A stretch of 64,000 bases of DNA from Bacillota bacterium. GTDB taxonomy: Bacteria; Bacillota; Clostridia; TANB77; CAG-465. Of the stretch, positions 51,033 to 59,505 are shown in pieces. The notes below the pieces were generated by a model, which saw nothing but the letters and a program-made list of their open reading frames with translations, had not been told where the DNA came from and did no database searches. The stretch is from contig JAEWRE010000030.1 in NCBI GenBank assembly GCA_023460235.1, positions 52,508 through 116,507 of the forward strand, read 5' to 3'. Position 1 is the stretch's first letter, and each line of letters opens with the position of its first letter. The position numbers and the translations under genes were made by a program.

Positions 51033-51977
51033 GTGATAAATATTTATAAAACAAATCAGGAAAACGGTGTACTAGAAATTATTAAAGAACCAGTAAAAGG
51101 TTGTTGGATAAATTTAGTTAGACCTTCTGAAAAAGAAATTAAAGAGATATCAAAAAAACTAGATGTTGATGAACAATTAATAAGATATCCACTTGACTTA
51201 GCTGAAAAAGCCCATATCGATATTGAAGACAATGAAATTTTAATAGTGGTAGATGCGCCCGCCACGGAGATTAAAGATGAAAAAAAGACGTATGTAACAA
51301 TGCCACTTGGTATGCTTATAGTAAGAGATGAGATATTTATTACAATCTCAGCTACGAAAATTAATGTTGTTGAGGCAGTGCTTTCAAATAAAAAATCAAA
51401 TTTTATTCAAACAGATAAAAAATCAAGATTTGTATTTCAACTTTTGTATGCAATAGCTCAAGATTACATACGCTATTTAACATATATAAATCAAGATCTT
51501 GAAGTATTTGAAGAACATATGGAAAAAAGTATGAGTAATAAAGAATTACTAAAAATTATGAGTTTTGAAAAAACAATGATATACTTTAGTGCATCAGTAA
51601 AAGCAAATCAAGTTGTACTTGAAAAATTAAATAAAGGTAGATCAATAAAATTATATGAAGAAGATGAAGATATACTAGAAGATACTTTAATTGAAAATAG
51701 ACAGGCAATTGAGATGATTCAAACATATAGTGAAATACTAAATGGTATAACTGATATGTTTGGAACAATGGTATCTAATAATCTAAACTCTGTGATGAAA
51801 ATTCTTACATCAATCACTCTTATAATTTCATTACCTACATTAATTACTAGTTTTATGGGAATGAATGTAGATTTTCCATTTAGCACAGGTCTACCAGGTT
51901 TTATAGGAGTAATACTACTTTCAGTGATAATTACTTTTACAGTTACGTTTTTCTTAAGAAAAAAAGATATGTTATAA
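51033..51977 (+). CDS. corA: CorA-family magnesium/cobalt transporter
   Basis: A GTG at 51033 is preferred; the GTG three codons upstream touches the AAAGGAG site. The ~314-residue protein has a large cytoplasmic N-terminal domain, then two C-terminal membrane helices with the selectivity motif GMN in FMGMNVDFPF. CorA forms a pentamer that lets in Mg2+. The Lys-rich end RKKDML is usual. A terminator follows. Confidence 0.94.
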   Translation: MINIYKTNQENGVLEIIKEPVKGCWINLVRPSEKEIKEISKKLDVDEQLIRYPLDLAEKAHIDIEDNEILIVVDAPATEIKDEKKTYVTMPLGMLIVRDEIFITISATKINVVEAVLSNKKSNFIQTDKKSRFVFQLLYAIAQDYIRYLTYINQDLEVFEEHMEKSMSNKELLKIMSFEKTMIYFSASVKANQVVLEKLNKGRSIKLYEEDEDILEDTLIENRQAIEMIQTYSEILNGITDMFGTMVSNNLNSVMKILTSITLIISLPTLITSFMGMNVDFPFSTGLPGFIGVILLSVIITFTVTFFLRKKDML

Positions 51978-51990
51978 TAATATGAACTAA

Positions 51991-52027
51991 TAAAAGAAGT
52001 AATAATTTTAAGATTATTACTTCTTTT
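51991..52027 (+). terminator. Terminator after corA
   Basis: AAAAGAAGTAATAAT (51991-52005) pairs with ATTATTACTTCTTTT (52012-52026), then T. Confidence 0.88.
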
Positions 52028-52170
52028 TGATCAAAATTATAATAATATCTAGGATATTACTTAAAACATGATCAAAATTATTAAGATAAATTATAATTAA
52101 TAAAAATATTGAGAATATTAGAATAATATGATATAAATAGATAAATACACATTATAAAAAGGAGTATTAT

Positions 52171-55100
52171 ATGGATGAAATGCAATTATATGAATGGAAT
52201 GAATATGCATATAAAAAATTGATAGAAAGTTATGAAAATGCTAATAATAGAGCAGCGGTTGTTTATCCACCAGGTACTGGAAAAACAAGTATAGCTTTAA
52301 AATATACACATGAACATAAAGATCATAAGGTATTATATATAGCACCATATAATATGATATTACATCAATTAAAGACAAGCATATTTGAAGATTTTAATAA
52401 AACAATGAAGGATTTTAAAAATTTAAATAGAATGACATATGCAGGACTTAATCAAGTTATGAAAACAATACCAGAAAAATTAGCTGGTTATGATTTTATT
52501 GTATTTGATGAATTTCATCATACAGGATCAAATGAATGGGGTAAATCTGTTGAAAAATTACTAGAATTAAACAAAAATGCCAACATATTAGGGCTATCAG
52601 CTACGAAAGAAAGATATTTTGAAAATAGGGACATGGCAGAAGAAATTTTTGAAGGTAATATAGTAGCAGAGATGAGCATACAAGAAGCAATGCTAAGGGG
52701 GATATTACCATGTAGTGATTATTATATGGCACAATACTCATTTAATGAAGATATTGAAGATTTACAAGAATATATAGATGAATGTAAGGATCCAGAAAAA
52801 AAGAAGGAAGCACAAAATATATTAAATGAAGCAAAGAAAAAATTCTATGATAAGACGGAAGATATAAGTAATATACTTGGAAAAGGAGTAAAAAATAAAA
52901 ATGGTAAATATTTAGTATTTTGTTCTAGTAAAAAAGATTTAGAAATTATAAAAAAATATATACCAGAGTGGTTTAGTAAAGTAAACACAGATATAGAAAT
53001 AAGTGAAATACATAGTGACAAAACAATAAAAGAAAATGAAAATACAATGAAAAAATTTAAAGAAGAAAATGAAAAATTACAAGTACTATTATCAATAGAC
53101 ATGTTAAATGAAGGTGTACATGTAAAAAAATTGAATGGAATATTAATGACAAGAAGAACAGGTTCGCCAAGGATATTTTATCAAGAGTTTGGAAGAGTAC
53201 TCGCAGCAAATAGAAATACTAATCATATACCTGAAGTATATGACTTAGTAGCAAATATATCGGCTATAGAAGCAATAGAGTCATTTTCAAGAAAATACAA
53301 AGAAGATTATGAAAGATTAGTAAAAAATGCAAAGAATAAAGAAGAGAAAGAAAAGCTAGAAGAGAAAAATGAAGAAATACAAAAATTTATAAAGATAAGT
53401 GAAAAAGTAAAGGAATTTAAAGATATAGTAGATAAAATAACAGAGTTAACAAATAGCAGGAGTACTTGGATAGAAACATTTAAAGAATGGAAAGAATGGA
53501 CAATAGAAAATGGAATAACACCAAGTAATTCAAGTAAAGAATATGTATATGAAAAAAGACTTGCTAATAGAATGAATGTTGTAACAAGAAAAATACAAAA
53601 TAAGATAGAAGAAGATAGAACAGAAGAAGAAAAATACATAATCAATGAATATGAAAATTTATATAATGAATATGGTAGAAAGAAAGATTACAAAACTAAT
53701 AGAGAAACATTTGAAGAGTGGAAGAAACTTACTTTAAAAAATGAAATTACTCCAAGCAATTATATGAGTGGAGATGATTATGAATATAATCTTGCTAAAA
53801 GAGTTAATAGTATAATTTGTAAAATAAAGAAAAAATCAGAAGAGATAAGAACCGAAGAAGAAAAATATATTATTGATGAATATAAAAATTTCTGTAATCA
53901 ATATGGAAGAAAAAAAGATTATAAAACCAATATAGAAGGTTTTCAAGAATGGAAAGAATGGACTATTCAAAATGGAGTGACCCCTAATAATTCTAATAAA
54001 GAAAATAAAAATGAAAAAAAAATAGCAAACAAAATGGGAAGTATGATTAAAAAAATAAAAGACAAATCAGAAGAAGAACAAACCCAAGAAGAAAAATATA
54101 TAATTAGTGAATATGAAATATTATATAATCAATATGGTATTAATAAAGATGATAAAACAAGTATTGAAGGATTTGAAGAATGGAAAAAATGGACTATTCA
54201 AAATGAGACAACTCCAAGTAATTATAAAAGTACAAATGATTATGAATACAAACTTGCAAATAAAATTAAAAATACAATCAGAAATATAAAGAGCAAACAA
54301 GAAGATGATAGAAATGAAGAAGAAAAATATATTATTGATGAATATGAAAATTTATATAGTCAATATGGAAGAAAAAAAGAGTATAAAAGTGCAATAGAAA
54401 CTTTTGAAGAATGGAAAAGGTTAACGACAGAAAAAGAGATAACACCAACATCTTCAAATACAGAGAATGAATATGAAAAAAAGCTTGCGCAAAGACTTAA
54501 TACTCTGATTTCTACTATACGAAACAAACCAGAAGAAGAACGAAACGAAGAAGAAAAATATATTATTGATGAATATGAAACTTTATATAATAAATATGGA
54601 AGAAAAAAAGATTATAAAACTAACACAGAAACATTTGAAGAATGGAAAAAGTGGACCATTGAAAGTGAAATAACTCCAAGTTATTTTGCTAGAGAAAACG
54701 AGTATGAAAAAAGTCTTGCTAAAAAAATTAATAGTGTAACCTCTAAAATCAAGAAAAAATCAGAAGCAAAGCAAACAGAAGAGGAGCAACGTATAATTCA
54801 GGAGTATGAAAAAATTACTAACAAATATGGAAGAAATAAGAATTTTAAAACTAATATCGAAGGATTTGAAGAATGGAAAAAATGGACAATAAAAAATGAA
54901 GTAACACCAAATAATTCTGCTAAAGAAGATAAAAATGAGAAAAGAATTGCAACTAAAATGAGTAATGTAATTCAAAATATAAGAAAAAAAATAGGAGAAG
55001 AAAGAACAGAAGAGGAAAACCATATATTGGAACAATACGAAGAATTACAATTGGAATATGGAAGAAAATTGAAAAAGAAAGATATAGAAAATCTGACATC

Positions 55101-55209
55101 AGAAGTAAGCAAAAATGATATTAAAAATGCATTACTTAATTTAAGTAAAAGTGCTGATGAAATGATTGAAGAAATAAATAAAAAAAATAATAATAAAATG
55201 GATAGGTGA
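52171..55209 (+). CDS. Superfamily 2 DEAD/DEAH-like helicase with seven tandem 77-residue repeats
   Basis: Residues ~20-400 are an SF2 helicase: Walker A PPGTGKTS (33-40), DEFH box (113-116), motif III GLSATKER and the arginine-finger motif QEFGRVLAANR. From residue ~434 to ~972 seven copies of one unit follow, starting at 53470, 53701, 53932, 54163, 54394, 54625 and 54856, each exactly 231 bases. The unit reads FEEWKKWT...TPSN...YE..LA, then a Lys/Glu-rich helix and EEEKYIIDEYENLYNQYGR. It resembles the logic of helicase-associated (HA) domains, thought to bind nucleic acid. The gene is single with an AAGGAG site, next to unrelated genes; a defence or repair role is inference. Confidence 0.85.
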   Translation: MDEMQLYEWNEYAYKKLIESYENANNRAAVVYPPGTGKTSIALKYTHEHKDHKVLYIAPYNMILHQLKTSIFEDFNKTMKDFKNLNRMTYAGLNQVMKTIPEKLAGYDFIVFDEFHHTGSNEWGKSVEKLLELNKNANILGLSATKERYFENRDMAEEIFEGNIVAEMSIQEAMLRGILPCSDYYMAQYSFNEDIEDLQEYIDECKDPEKKKEAQNILNEAKKKFYDKTEDISNILGKGVKNKNGKYLVFCSSKKDLEIIKKYIPEWFSKVNTDIEISEIHSDKTIKENENTMKKFKEENEKLQVLLSIDMLNEGVHVKKLNGILMTRRTGSPRIFYQEFGRVLAANRNTNHIPEVYDLVANISAIEAIESFSRKYKEDYERLVKNAKNKEEKEKLEEKNEEIQKFIKISEKVKEFKDIVDKITELTNSRSTWIETFKEWKEWTIENGITPSNSSKEYVYEKRLANRMNVVTRKIQNKIEEDRTEEEKYIINEYENLYNEYGRKKDYKTNRETFEEWKKLTLKNEITPSNYMSGDDYEYNLAKRVNSIICKIKKKSEEIRTEEEKYIIDEYKNFCNQYGRKKDYKTNIEGFQEWKEWTIQNGVTPNNSNKENKNEKKIANKMGSMIKKIKDKSEEEQTQEEKYIISEYEILYNQYGINKDDKTSIEGFEEWKKWTIQNETTPSNYKSTNDYEYKLANKIKNTIRNIKSKQEDDRNEEEKYIIDEYENLYSQYGRKKEYKSAIETFEEWKRLTTEKEITPTSSNTENEYEKKLAQRLNTLISTIRNKPEEERNEEEKYIIDEYETLYNKYGRKKDYKTNTETFEEWKKWTIESEITPSYFARENEYEKSLAKKINSVTSKIKKKSEAKQTEEEQRIIQEYEKITNKYGRNKNFKTNIEGFEEWKKWTIKNEVTPNNSAKEDKNEKRIATKMSNVIQNIRKKIGEERTEEENHILEQYEELQLEYGRKLKKKDIENLTSEVSKNDIKNALLNLSKSADEMIEEINKKNNNKMDR

Positions 55210-55213
55210 TTTT

Positions 55214-55438
55214 ATGAATATAAAGTATAAAGAAGCTGCAAATGAAGTTATTCAAATAATAAACTTATTAGAAGAACAAGAAAAAAATAAAATACCACCA
55301 AAAATATTAAGCTTACTTGAATATATGAAAATTAAAGATTACAATAAAAAAATATATTCTGACATACCACTTGAAGAACAAAATATCTCAGCTGAGGCAA
55401 AAGCAATTCTTGCTTTTTTACTCACTTATATGAAATAA
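55214..55438 (+). CDS. Small helical hypothetical protein
   Basis: The 74-residue protein is helical, with EVIQIINLLEEQEKNKIPPK and SAEAKAILAFLLTY. It starts 4 bases after the helicase stop with TAGGTGATTTT as a weak site, so it may be cotranscribed with the helicase. It belongs to a short conserved clostridial family that I cannot name. Confidence 0.6.
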   Translation: MNIKYKEAANEVIQIINLLEEQEKNKIPPKILSLLEYMKIKDYNKKIYSDIPLEEQNISAEAKAILAFLLTYMK

Positions 55439-55453
55439 ATTTTATGATGTATT

Positions 55454-55482
55454 TTGCATATTATCAATTTTTGTGATATAAT
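55454..55482 (+). promoter_or_regulatory. Sigma-A promoter of the zinc-ribbon gene
   Basis: TTGCAT (55454-55459) and TATAAT (55477-55482) are 17 bases apart, 25 bases before the chosen TTG start. Confidence 0.75.
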
Positions 55483-55507
55483 ATTAATTGTAAGGGAGAT
55501 GATTATT

Positions 55508-55684
55508 TTGGGAAGAAGTAAATTTAGCAAAATTGATCCATATACCAATTATAAATGTACAGAATGTAGAGAAATATTTAAACCTATGGAAGAAAAAAGG
55601 ACTCCATTTTTTCTAAAAGCTAATGAGTGTCCTAATTGCGGTGCAAATAAAGATTGCTTAGAACCTATAGATGATGATGAATAA
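55508..55684 (+). CDS. Small zinc-ribbon protein
   Basis: The start is TTG at 55508, 9 bases after AAGGGAG; the ATG at 55499 abuts that site. The 58-residue protein begins GRSKFSKIDPYTNYKCTECREI and has two CxxC pairs (CTEC and CPNC, the latter followed by GANKDC), which form one zinc ribbon. The C-terminus is acidic. It is probably a nucleic-acid or protein-binding adaptor. A palindromic terminator follows. Confidence 0.7.
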   Translation: MGRSKFSKIDPYTNYKCTECREIFKPMEEKRTPFFLKANECPNCGANKDCLEPIDDDE

Positions 55685-55690
55685 AAAATA

Positions 55691-55719
55691 CGACCATGTG
55701 ATATCACATGGTCGATTTT
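55691..55719. terminator. Bidirectional terminator between the zinc-ribbon and the convergent gene
   Basis: Bases 55691-55714 form a perfect palindrome (CGACCATGTGAT then its complement), followed by TTTT. Confidence 0.85.
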
Positions 55720-55723
55720 GCCC

Positions 55724-56377
55724 TTAATACATAATAACAGCATTGTTGTAAATATCTTCGGAACCATACAGATTTTCTGTTTTTTCTGTATCAGCTCCTA
55801 TAATTATCTCTTTAATTTGAGGATAATCTCCAAAGGATGACTTTAAGCAGTCTGGTATCTTACCAAAACCAGGGTAGTCATAGTGTGTGCATACCGGGAT
55901 GGTTACTTTAACATTACCTTTCATATATTTTAGTATCCTCTCAGTTGTAAACTTCAAGTATTTTTTAAACTGTGGCTTAAAAATGACACCTAATGCCATG
56001 TTTCCAAAATCATCCTCAAATCCAATAACCGGTGCAGCCTTTGAGTAAGTGGCAACAGCTATTTTGTCAGTTTTATTGAATATAACAAAATCTATCATAG
56101 GTCTCTCAGGATCTATATGCTCCTTGCAATGTGTCCAAATTACTCTAGGAGCAAAGGCATTCTTGATATCTGAATTGTATTTCAGACATTCTGGCAAAAC
56201 ATCGTAGTTAAATTCTTTTAAGATACTTAAAGAAGTCATCGAGACAGTTAAGAGCTCAACTTCGCCAATCTCTTTCTGCATTATTTGAAGAGCTTCCTCA
56301 TATTCTTCATCCGTCAAAGTCGAAATATTTTGGCAAAATCCTTTTTTTAATGTATCCTTTCCAAAAACTGTAATCAT
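55724..56377 (-). CDS. Hypothetical protein, possibly a distant laccase-domain (YfiH-like) protein
   Basis: The 217-residue protein begins ITVFGKDTLKKGFCQNIS. A central part reads DFVIFNKTDKIAVATYSKAA then PVIGFEDDFGNMALGVIF, which has the layout of the Cu-oxidase_4/YfiH core, but the characteristic His-Ala-Gly-Trp is absent. The similarity is weak. The protein is cytoplasmic. An unusual structured leader precedes it, so its translation may be regulated. Confidence 0.5.
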   Translation of the reverse strand: MITVFGKDTLKKGFCQNISTLTDEEYEEALQIMQKEIGEVELLTVSMTSLSILKEFNYDVLPECLKYNSDIKNAFAPRVIWTHCKEHIDPERPMIDFVIFNKTDKIAVATYSKAAPVIGFEDDFGNMALGVIFKPQFKKYLKFTTERILKYMKGNVKVTIPVCTHYDYPGFGKIPDCLKSSFGDYPQIKEIIIGADTEKTENLYGSEDIYNNAVIMY

Positions 56378-56388
56378 ATATTTCTTAT

Positions 56389-56489
56389 CCTCCTTAATTT
56401 ATCGGAGGCTACAAACCTCCGAAATATTTATTCGGAGATTATATAATAATCTCTCAAAATATTATATCACAACTAACAAAATTAGTCAA
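56389..56489 (-). promoter_or_regulatory. Promoter and 5' leader with three overlapping hairpins
   Basis: On the minus strand TTGACT (56489-56484) and TATAAT (56466-56461) are 17 bases apart. The transcript then has hairpin A (56453-56446 with 56442-56435), hairpin B (56437-56431 with 56423-56417) and hairpin C (56421-56416 with 56408-56403). A and B share bases, as do B and C, so B excludes both. The CCTCC of hairpin C can also pair with the AGGAGG ribosome-binding site (56393-56389). This resembles an attenuator or riboregulator; no ligand class is recognised. Bases 56490-56660 hold nothing I can identify. Confidence 0.5.
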
Positions 56490-56679
56490 GATTATGTAAA
56501 ATTTAATATTGATTTTACTTTATTTATTAAAGCCTAAATTGAGTAAAGATCTCATAAAATATTTTGAAAATTTTCGTAAGTTAGATAAACAATCTTTTAC
56601 TTATTCAAATATTTTTTATCAAAAATATTGAATAATATATCATTTTGGTATAATATATATTTATTAGGATGTGATATTT

Positions 56680-57213
56680 GTGAAAGAAAACAATAGAAAA
56701 TCAACTATAGTTGTAATTTCAATAGTTCTTATAATATTATCTATACTTTGTATATTTGCTATAGTTAATAATGCAAAGAAAAATAGTGGAAATAATGAAC
56801 AAGCAACAATAAAGGTATATGAAGAACTAATTGATGTTTTAGCAAGTCAAACTCAAAATTTTGCAGGTGATAATAAATATATTTCCTTAGATACAGATAA
56901 ACTTGTGAATCTTTCTGATGGTGAATTGATGAGTAGTTCAGGAAAAGAAGAAATTTTAGAGTATTTAAAAAAATATAATGAAACAGTATACGATATGAAT
57001 GCAGAAGAAATAATTTCAAAAGATTTAGGAAGTAATCAAGATTTAGGTGGATATGTATTAAAAATAAATGTTGTTTCCGTAAATAAAAATAAAGCTACAG
57101 TAAATATTGGTCACAATAGGGCTAACCTTAGTTCTTTATGGTTAAAATATTATTTAACATTTAATAATGGAAAATGGGATTATAAAGATTCAGGTGAGTA
57201 TGTAATGAGTTAA
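56680..57213 (+). CDS. Membrane-anchored hypothetical protein
   Basis: The start chosen is GTG at 56680, after TAGGATGTGATATTT; another GTG three codons earlier is also possible. The ~177-residue protein has an N-terminal membrane helix (~8-30) and an outside domain with LADQTQ-like IDVLASQTQNFAGDNKYISL and a C-terminal GKWDYKDSGEYVMS. The C-terminal half could have an NTF2-like or SnoaL-like shape, but this is uncertain. It is a single gene with its own terminator. Confidence 0.6.
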   Translation: MKENNRKSTIVVISIVLIILSILCIFAIVNNAKKNSGNNEQATIKVYEELIDVLASQTQNFAGDNKYISLDTDKLVNLSDGELMSSSGKEEILEYLKKYNETVYDMNAEEIISKDLGSNQDLGGYVLKINVVSVNKNKATVNIGHNRANLSSLWLKYYLTFNNGKWDYKDSGEYVMS

Positions 57214-57236
57214 TCATATTAATTAACGTTATAGTA

Positions 57237-57270
57237 AAAGTGCGTGCCTAATATTTAGCACGCACTTTAT
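57237..57270 (+). terminator. Terminator after the membrane-anchored hypothetical gene
   Basis: AAAGTGCGTGC pairs with GCACGCACTTT (57258-57268), a GC-rich stem for this genome. Confidence 0.85.
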
Positions 57271-57292
57271 ATGTTATAATTTTAAAATATAG

Positions 57293-57724
57293 TTAATTGT
57301 TTTCATTTATATTTTCTATCATTTCATCTATGTTTTTTCTATTAATCCAATCTTGATTTTTAGGATTAGAAAAAGGCTGTTTTCCACCAAAAGAGGAAAT
57401 AAGTTTTGCTTTACTTATTAATTCATTAGGTATACTTCTTTTAATAGTTTTATCTAAAGTGTCAGGAAATGCATTACAAAAATAAAAATAAATAACTTTT
57501 ACATTTAGTAAATCATTTAAGTTTTCTTTTATAAATTTCTTTACTGGTCCATATATACTTCCCATTCTTATTCCAGAACCTATAATAATAGTATCAAATT
57601 CTTTAATACTAGGTCTATCTCTTGATATATCAAATGTAGATGAATTAGGAAGTTGATTTGCCAATAATTCTGCACATTCACGTGCAGCACCGGACTTTGT
57701 TGAGTATAAAATCAAAGTATCCAT
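57293..57724 (-). CDS. Flavodoxin-domain protein
   Basis: The 143-residue protein begins DTLILYSTKSGAARECAELL, the FMN phosphate loop, and has IIIGSGIRMGSIYGPVKKFI, typical of HemG-like or menaquinone-dependent flavodoxins. It would carry electrons or oxidise protoporphyrinogen. It is the last gene of the TetR operon and follows the small membrane gene by 3 bases, so the membrane protein is a likely electron-transfer partner. Confidence 0.85.
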   Translation of the reverse strand: MDTLILYSTKSGAARECAELLANQLPNSSTFDISRDRPSIKEFDTIIIGSGIRMGSIYGPVKKFIKENLNDLLNVKVIYFYFCNAFPDTLDKTIKRSIPNELISKAKLISSFGGKQPFSNPKNQDWINRKNIDEMIENINENN

Positions 57725-57727
57725 AGT

Positions 57728-57937
57728 TTACTCCTTCTTTTTCATTTTTGCTAATAAAATAATTAATGATATTAATGTTATTGTCGCAAATACTACAGAA
57801 GCTATTCCACTAGTTACATGGAAATTAATTGAATCAATTTCATTTATATTATTAGCTCTCATCCATAATCCACATGTCATTGTAGTTAATAATAATAAAA
57901 TTGTAATAATACCACTTAAAATTGTAAAAAATTTCAT
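57728..57937 (-). CDS. Small two-helix membrane protein (DUF4405-like)
   Basis: The start at 57937 has GGAGGG upstream with correct spacing; an ATG two codons earlier overlaps the site. The 69-residue protein has two hydrophobic segments with a His in each (FHVTSGIAS in the second region). It resembles the short cytochrome-b-like membrane proteins found beside flavodoxins. It lies between tetR and the flavodoxin gene. Confidence 0.65.
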   Translation of the reverse strand: MKFFTILSGIITILLLLTTMTCGLWMRANNINEIDSINFHVTSGIASVVFATITLISLIILLAKMKKKE

Positions 57938-57957
57938 AAACATCCCTCCAATCTTTT

Positions 57958-58521
57958 TTATATTAAATTATCAATTAGTATATCAATAAATTTAGTTCTT
58001 TGGTTAACATCATTTAAATCTATACCACTATATTCTTTAAAATTATTAATATTAAGTGCTGTTATTTGTATTGGGTGTAGTATTTGTATTGCCAGTATAT
58101 TTAACCTAGTTTCATCTTCTTTATTACCATATATTTCTTTTAAAATGGGAATTAAATATGTAGCAGTAATAAAGTTTCCATCTAAAATTTCATGTGATAG
58201 AATAAATTTTATCAATCTTTTGTTTTCACCATTTATAATATATAGCGAGTTAACAAGATTTTTTAATTTAACTACAGGATCTATTGGAATATTCTCAGAT
58301 GTATTATTAACTTCTTTTATCATAGTCTCCATAGTATTACCTATTGCCGCACAAAGTAAAGTATCTTTGCTTTTAAAGTGATAATTCATTAAACCTATAC
58401 TAACACCTGATTCTTTTGCAATTTGGCGAATTGTGATTTTCTCAATATCATCAACTTGTTTTATTAAATATTTAGCAGTCTCAATAATAGTTTCTCTTGA
58501 ATTTTGTCTTCTATTATTCAT
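57958..58521 (-). CDS. TetR family regulator
   Basis: The 187-residue protein has an N-terminal HTH: ITIRQIAKESGVSIGLMNYH then FKSKDTLL, the TetR signature. The C-terminal ligand domain is unspecified. It is the first gene of an operon with a small membrane protein and a flavodoxin, and the promoter carries a perfect palindrome, so it probably represses its own operon. Confidence 0.92.
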   Translation of the reverse strand: MNNRRQNSRETIIETAKYLIKQVDDIEKITIRQIAKESGVSIGLMNYHFKSKDTLLCAAIGNTMETMIKEVNNTSENIPIDPVVKLKNLVNSLYIINGENKRLIKFILSHEILDGNFITATYLIPILKEIYGNKEDETRLNILAIQILHPIQITALNINNFKEYSGIDLNDVNQRTKFIDILIDNLI

Positions 58522-58548
58522 TTTTATCTCCTTACTAGTAAATAGTTT

Positions 58549-58588
58549 TGAACACGTTCAGTTTATCACATAAATAAATATATGTCAA
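58549..58588 (-). promoter_or_regulatory. TetR operon promoter and likely operator palindrome
   Basis: On the minus strand TTGACA (58588-58583) and TAAACT (58565-58560) are 17 bases apart. Just after the -10 lies TGAACGTGTTCA (58560-58549), a perfect 12-base palindrome and a plausible TetR-family operator. Confidence 0.65.
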
Positions 58589-58767
58589 GAATTATTATAT
58601 ATTCATCTATTAAACTTAATAAAATAAATATAAAAAGTATGATTTTATTTCTTTATAATTTAGAGTTATATTAACTTGATTTAATTGAAATAAAATGCAT
58701 AATTTGATATAATGTGTAAAATGGTATAAGCGTAAGTTTGATACTATTTGAAATTTTTGGTGTAAAT

Positions 58768-59505
58768 ATGAGTAAATATATTGTAATTGATAAAAGAATG
58801 CGAGATTTTGAAAAATCATATTTTGTAAATAATGGTTTTAAAATTTTAGAAATTCCAGAAAACAAAAACACTTATTTAGAAATATCTAGTCATGTAGACA
58901 TTTTTTGTACAAAAGCAGATGATATAATAATATTTGAAAAAGATGCTTATGATTATTTTTCAAGTAAATTTGATTTTAAAAAAAGTGATAGTATTATTTG
59001 TGGTGGTTCTAAAGTTGATACTAATTATCCTTATGATGTTCCATATAATATTTGTTTTATTGGTAATAATGCAATACATAATTTCAAATATACTGATAAA
59101 AAAATACTTGATATTATTAAAGAAAAAGGTTTAAATATGATAAATATAAATCAAGGATATAGTAAATGCAGTATTGCTGTTGTAGACGATAATTCTTGCA
59201 TTGTTACGGATAAATCGATATATGGTATATTAGAAAATAATGATATAGATGTGCTATTGCTTGAAAATAAACCAGATATAAAATTATTAAATGATAATAA
59301 ATATTCTGATATGTCAGGATTTATTGGGGGTGCAATAGCAAGAGTAAAAGACTCTGTTGTTGTATTTGGTGATATAAAATACACAAATAATGAAAATGAA
59401 ATTAGAAAATTTGTTGAAAATAGAAATTTAAAATTAGTAGATTTTAAAGAAAAAGATTTAATAGATTATGGTGGCATAATAGAATTTAGAGGGGAAGATA
59501 TATAA
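58768..59505 (+). CDS. DUF6873-like (GME-fold) protein
   Basis: The ATG at 58768 starts the conserved protein (SKYIVIDKRMRDFEKSYFV); the earlier in-frame ATG at 58738 has no site. The ~245-residue protein has ICGGSKVDTNYPYDVPYNIC, NINQGYSKCSIAVVDDNSC and GFIGGAIARVKDSVVVFGD, which fits a GME (amidinotransferase-like) fold as in the DUF6873 group. No reaction is established. Its stop overlaps the pcrA start (TAATG). Confidence 0.7.
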   Translation: MSKYIVIDKRMRDFEKSYFVNNGFKILEIPENKNTYLEISSHVDIFCTKADDIIIFEKDAYDYFSSKFDFKKSDSIICGGSKVDTNYPYDVPYNICFIGNNAIHNFKYTDKKILDIIKEKGLNMININQGYSKCSIAVVDDNSCIVTDKSIYGILENNDIDVLLLENKPDIKLLNDNKYSDMSGFIGGAIARVKDSVVVFGDIKYTNNENEIRKFVENRNLKLVDFKEKDLIDYGGIIEFRGEDI

